From contig JAMPFR010000026.1 of assembly GCA_023664365.1 (NCBI GenBank), forward strand, positions 1 through 42,115: 42,115 nucleotides of DNA, in the 5' to 3' direction. Below are positions 41,615 to 42,115 of this stretch, piece after piece. Each line of letters begins with the position of its first letter. The stretch's first letter is position 1. Under the pieces are notes generated by a model that was not told the origin of the DNA, made no database searches, and saw only the letters and a list, made by a program, of their open reading frames with translations. Position numbers and translations under genes: made by a program. Origin of the DNA: Acetatifactor muris. GTDB lineage: Bacteria > Bacillota > Clostridia > Lachnospirales > Lachnospiraceae.

Positions 41615-42115
41615 ATGACATTACAATTATTGGTGGCTGCCGTGAACAGGGAGCCGGAAGAGCTTGCAGAGGAGATGCGGATTGACAGTGACGCTGTCAT
41701 TGTCAGTCAGGGCGATCATTATAGATACGAAGAATTGGCATGGCGGGGGCATCGGCTCCGATTTTTCTCCATGGCGGAGCGGGGAGTAGGCCTGAGCCGC
41801 AATTTCAGTCTGCAGCGCGCCGATGCAGATGTGGTTTTGTTTGCCGATGAAGATATTATCTATGAACCGGATTATGCCAAAACGGTTCTGGAAGCCTTTG
41901 CGGCACATCCGGAGGCGGATATGCTGCTTTTCAATGTGCAGGCTATGCCCGGGCGGGAAACCTACCGCAATGACAGCTTTGGCCGGGTGCGATGGTATAA
42001 TTGCGGCCGTTATCCGACCTACAGCTTTGCAGCGCGCCTTCGTCGGCTTCATGAAGAAAATATTACCTTTTCGCTGCTGTTTGGCGGCGGCGCAAAATAC
42101 AGCAACGGGGAGGAC
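41615..42115 (+). CDS. Family 2-like glycosyltransferase, truncated by the window edge
   Basis: 167 codons from the ATG at 41615 (AAAGG eight bases upstream), open to the end of the window. It starts MTLQLLVAAVNREPEELAEE, then VIVSQGDHYRYEEL, MAERGVGLSRNFSLQRADAD and VVLFADEDIIYEPDYAKTVL. The DED in VLFADEDIIY is in the place of the GT-A DXD metal motif, and GVGLSRNFSL matches the arginine-containing helix before it. The first strand lacks the common VPVYN, fitting a divergent GT2 group that I recall from Lachnospiraceae. Product and partners lie beyond the edge. Confidence 0.75.
   Translation, partial: MTLQLLVAAVNREPEELAEEMRIDSDAVIVSQGDHYRYEELAWRGHRLRFFSMAERGVGLSRNFSLQRADADVVLFADEDIIYEPDYAKTVLEAFAAHPEADMLLFNVQAMPGRETYRNDSFGRVRWYNCGRYPTYSFAARLRRLHEENITFSLLFGGGAKYSNGED

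Overview
The window looks like a chromosomal segment from an anaerobic, motile Firmicute of class Clostridia, most likely Lachnospiraceae. This rests on gene content and order: mbl-flhO-flhP with a rod-binding protein; a recD2-comF-yvyF run leading into cdaA-cdaR-glmM; uvrB-uvrA behind a Bacillus/Clostridium-type LexA box; a free-standing Spo0A DNA-binding domain; and strong AGGAGG-type ribosome sites with many TTG and GTG starts. Most genes lie on the minus strand; the exceptions are the DUF3048 lipoprotein and the glycosyltransferase cut by the right edge. No rRNA, tRNA, CRISPR array or insertion-sequence transposase was recognised.

Layout, left to right. (1) 1-4470: the 5' end of a PD-(D/E)XK nuclease-family (Rpn-like) gene, an XRE repressor, and a two-gene secreted operon (LytG-like glucosaminidase then a Pro-rich lipoprotein) flanked on both sides by the same 22-bp terminator sequence. 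(2) 4474-9903: a compact three-gene cassette (695-aa unknown protein, ParA/MinD-type ATPase, HD-domain plus zinc-ribbon protein) with its own promoter region and terminator. I do not recognise it as a named system, and it is the best candidate here for something undescribed. (3) 10083-17915: a seven-gene surface-polysaccharide operon with an initiating sugar-phosphate transferase, four glycosyltransferases, and two membrane genes that look like halves of one protein. (4) 18225-21899: stand-alone Spo0A C-domain, a GtrB/DPM-type glycosyltransferase and an orphan hybrid histidine kinase.

(5) 22171-23667: a DUF3048 lipoprotein (+) and HPr (-), sharing a bidirectional terminator. (6) 23772-32462: a probable operon recD2, comF, yvyF, two unknown membrane proteins, cdaA, cdaR, glmM, joining DNA repair/competence, flagellar control, cyclic-di-AMP synthesis and cell-wall precursor synthesis. 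(7) 32628-36041: mbl, flhO, flhP and a FlgJ-type rod-binding protein, as in the Bacillus subtilis mbl-flhO-flhP region. (8) 36379-41370: uvrB-uvrA, with a LexA box upstream and a tandem duplication of the uvrB 3' end between the two genes. (9) 41615-end: truncated glycosyltransferase.

Two themes run across the window. Promoters commonly carry extended -10 elements (TGnTATAAT). Intergenic gaps often hold perfect hairpins or short tandem duplications: 127-195, 18002-18105, 19698-19731, 22088-22116, 30136-30210, 33072-33239, 34163-34234 and 39260-39384. All functional calls come from reading motifs; no database search was run.
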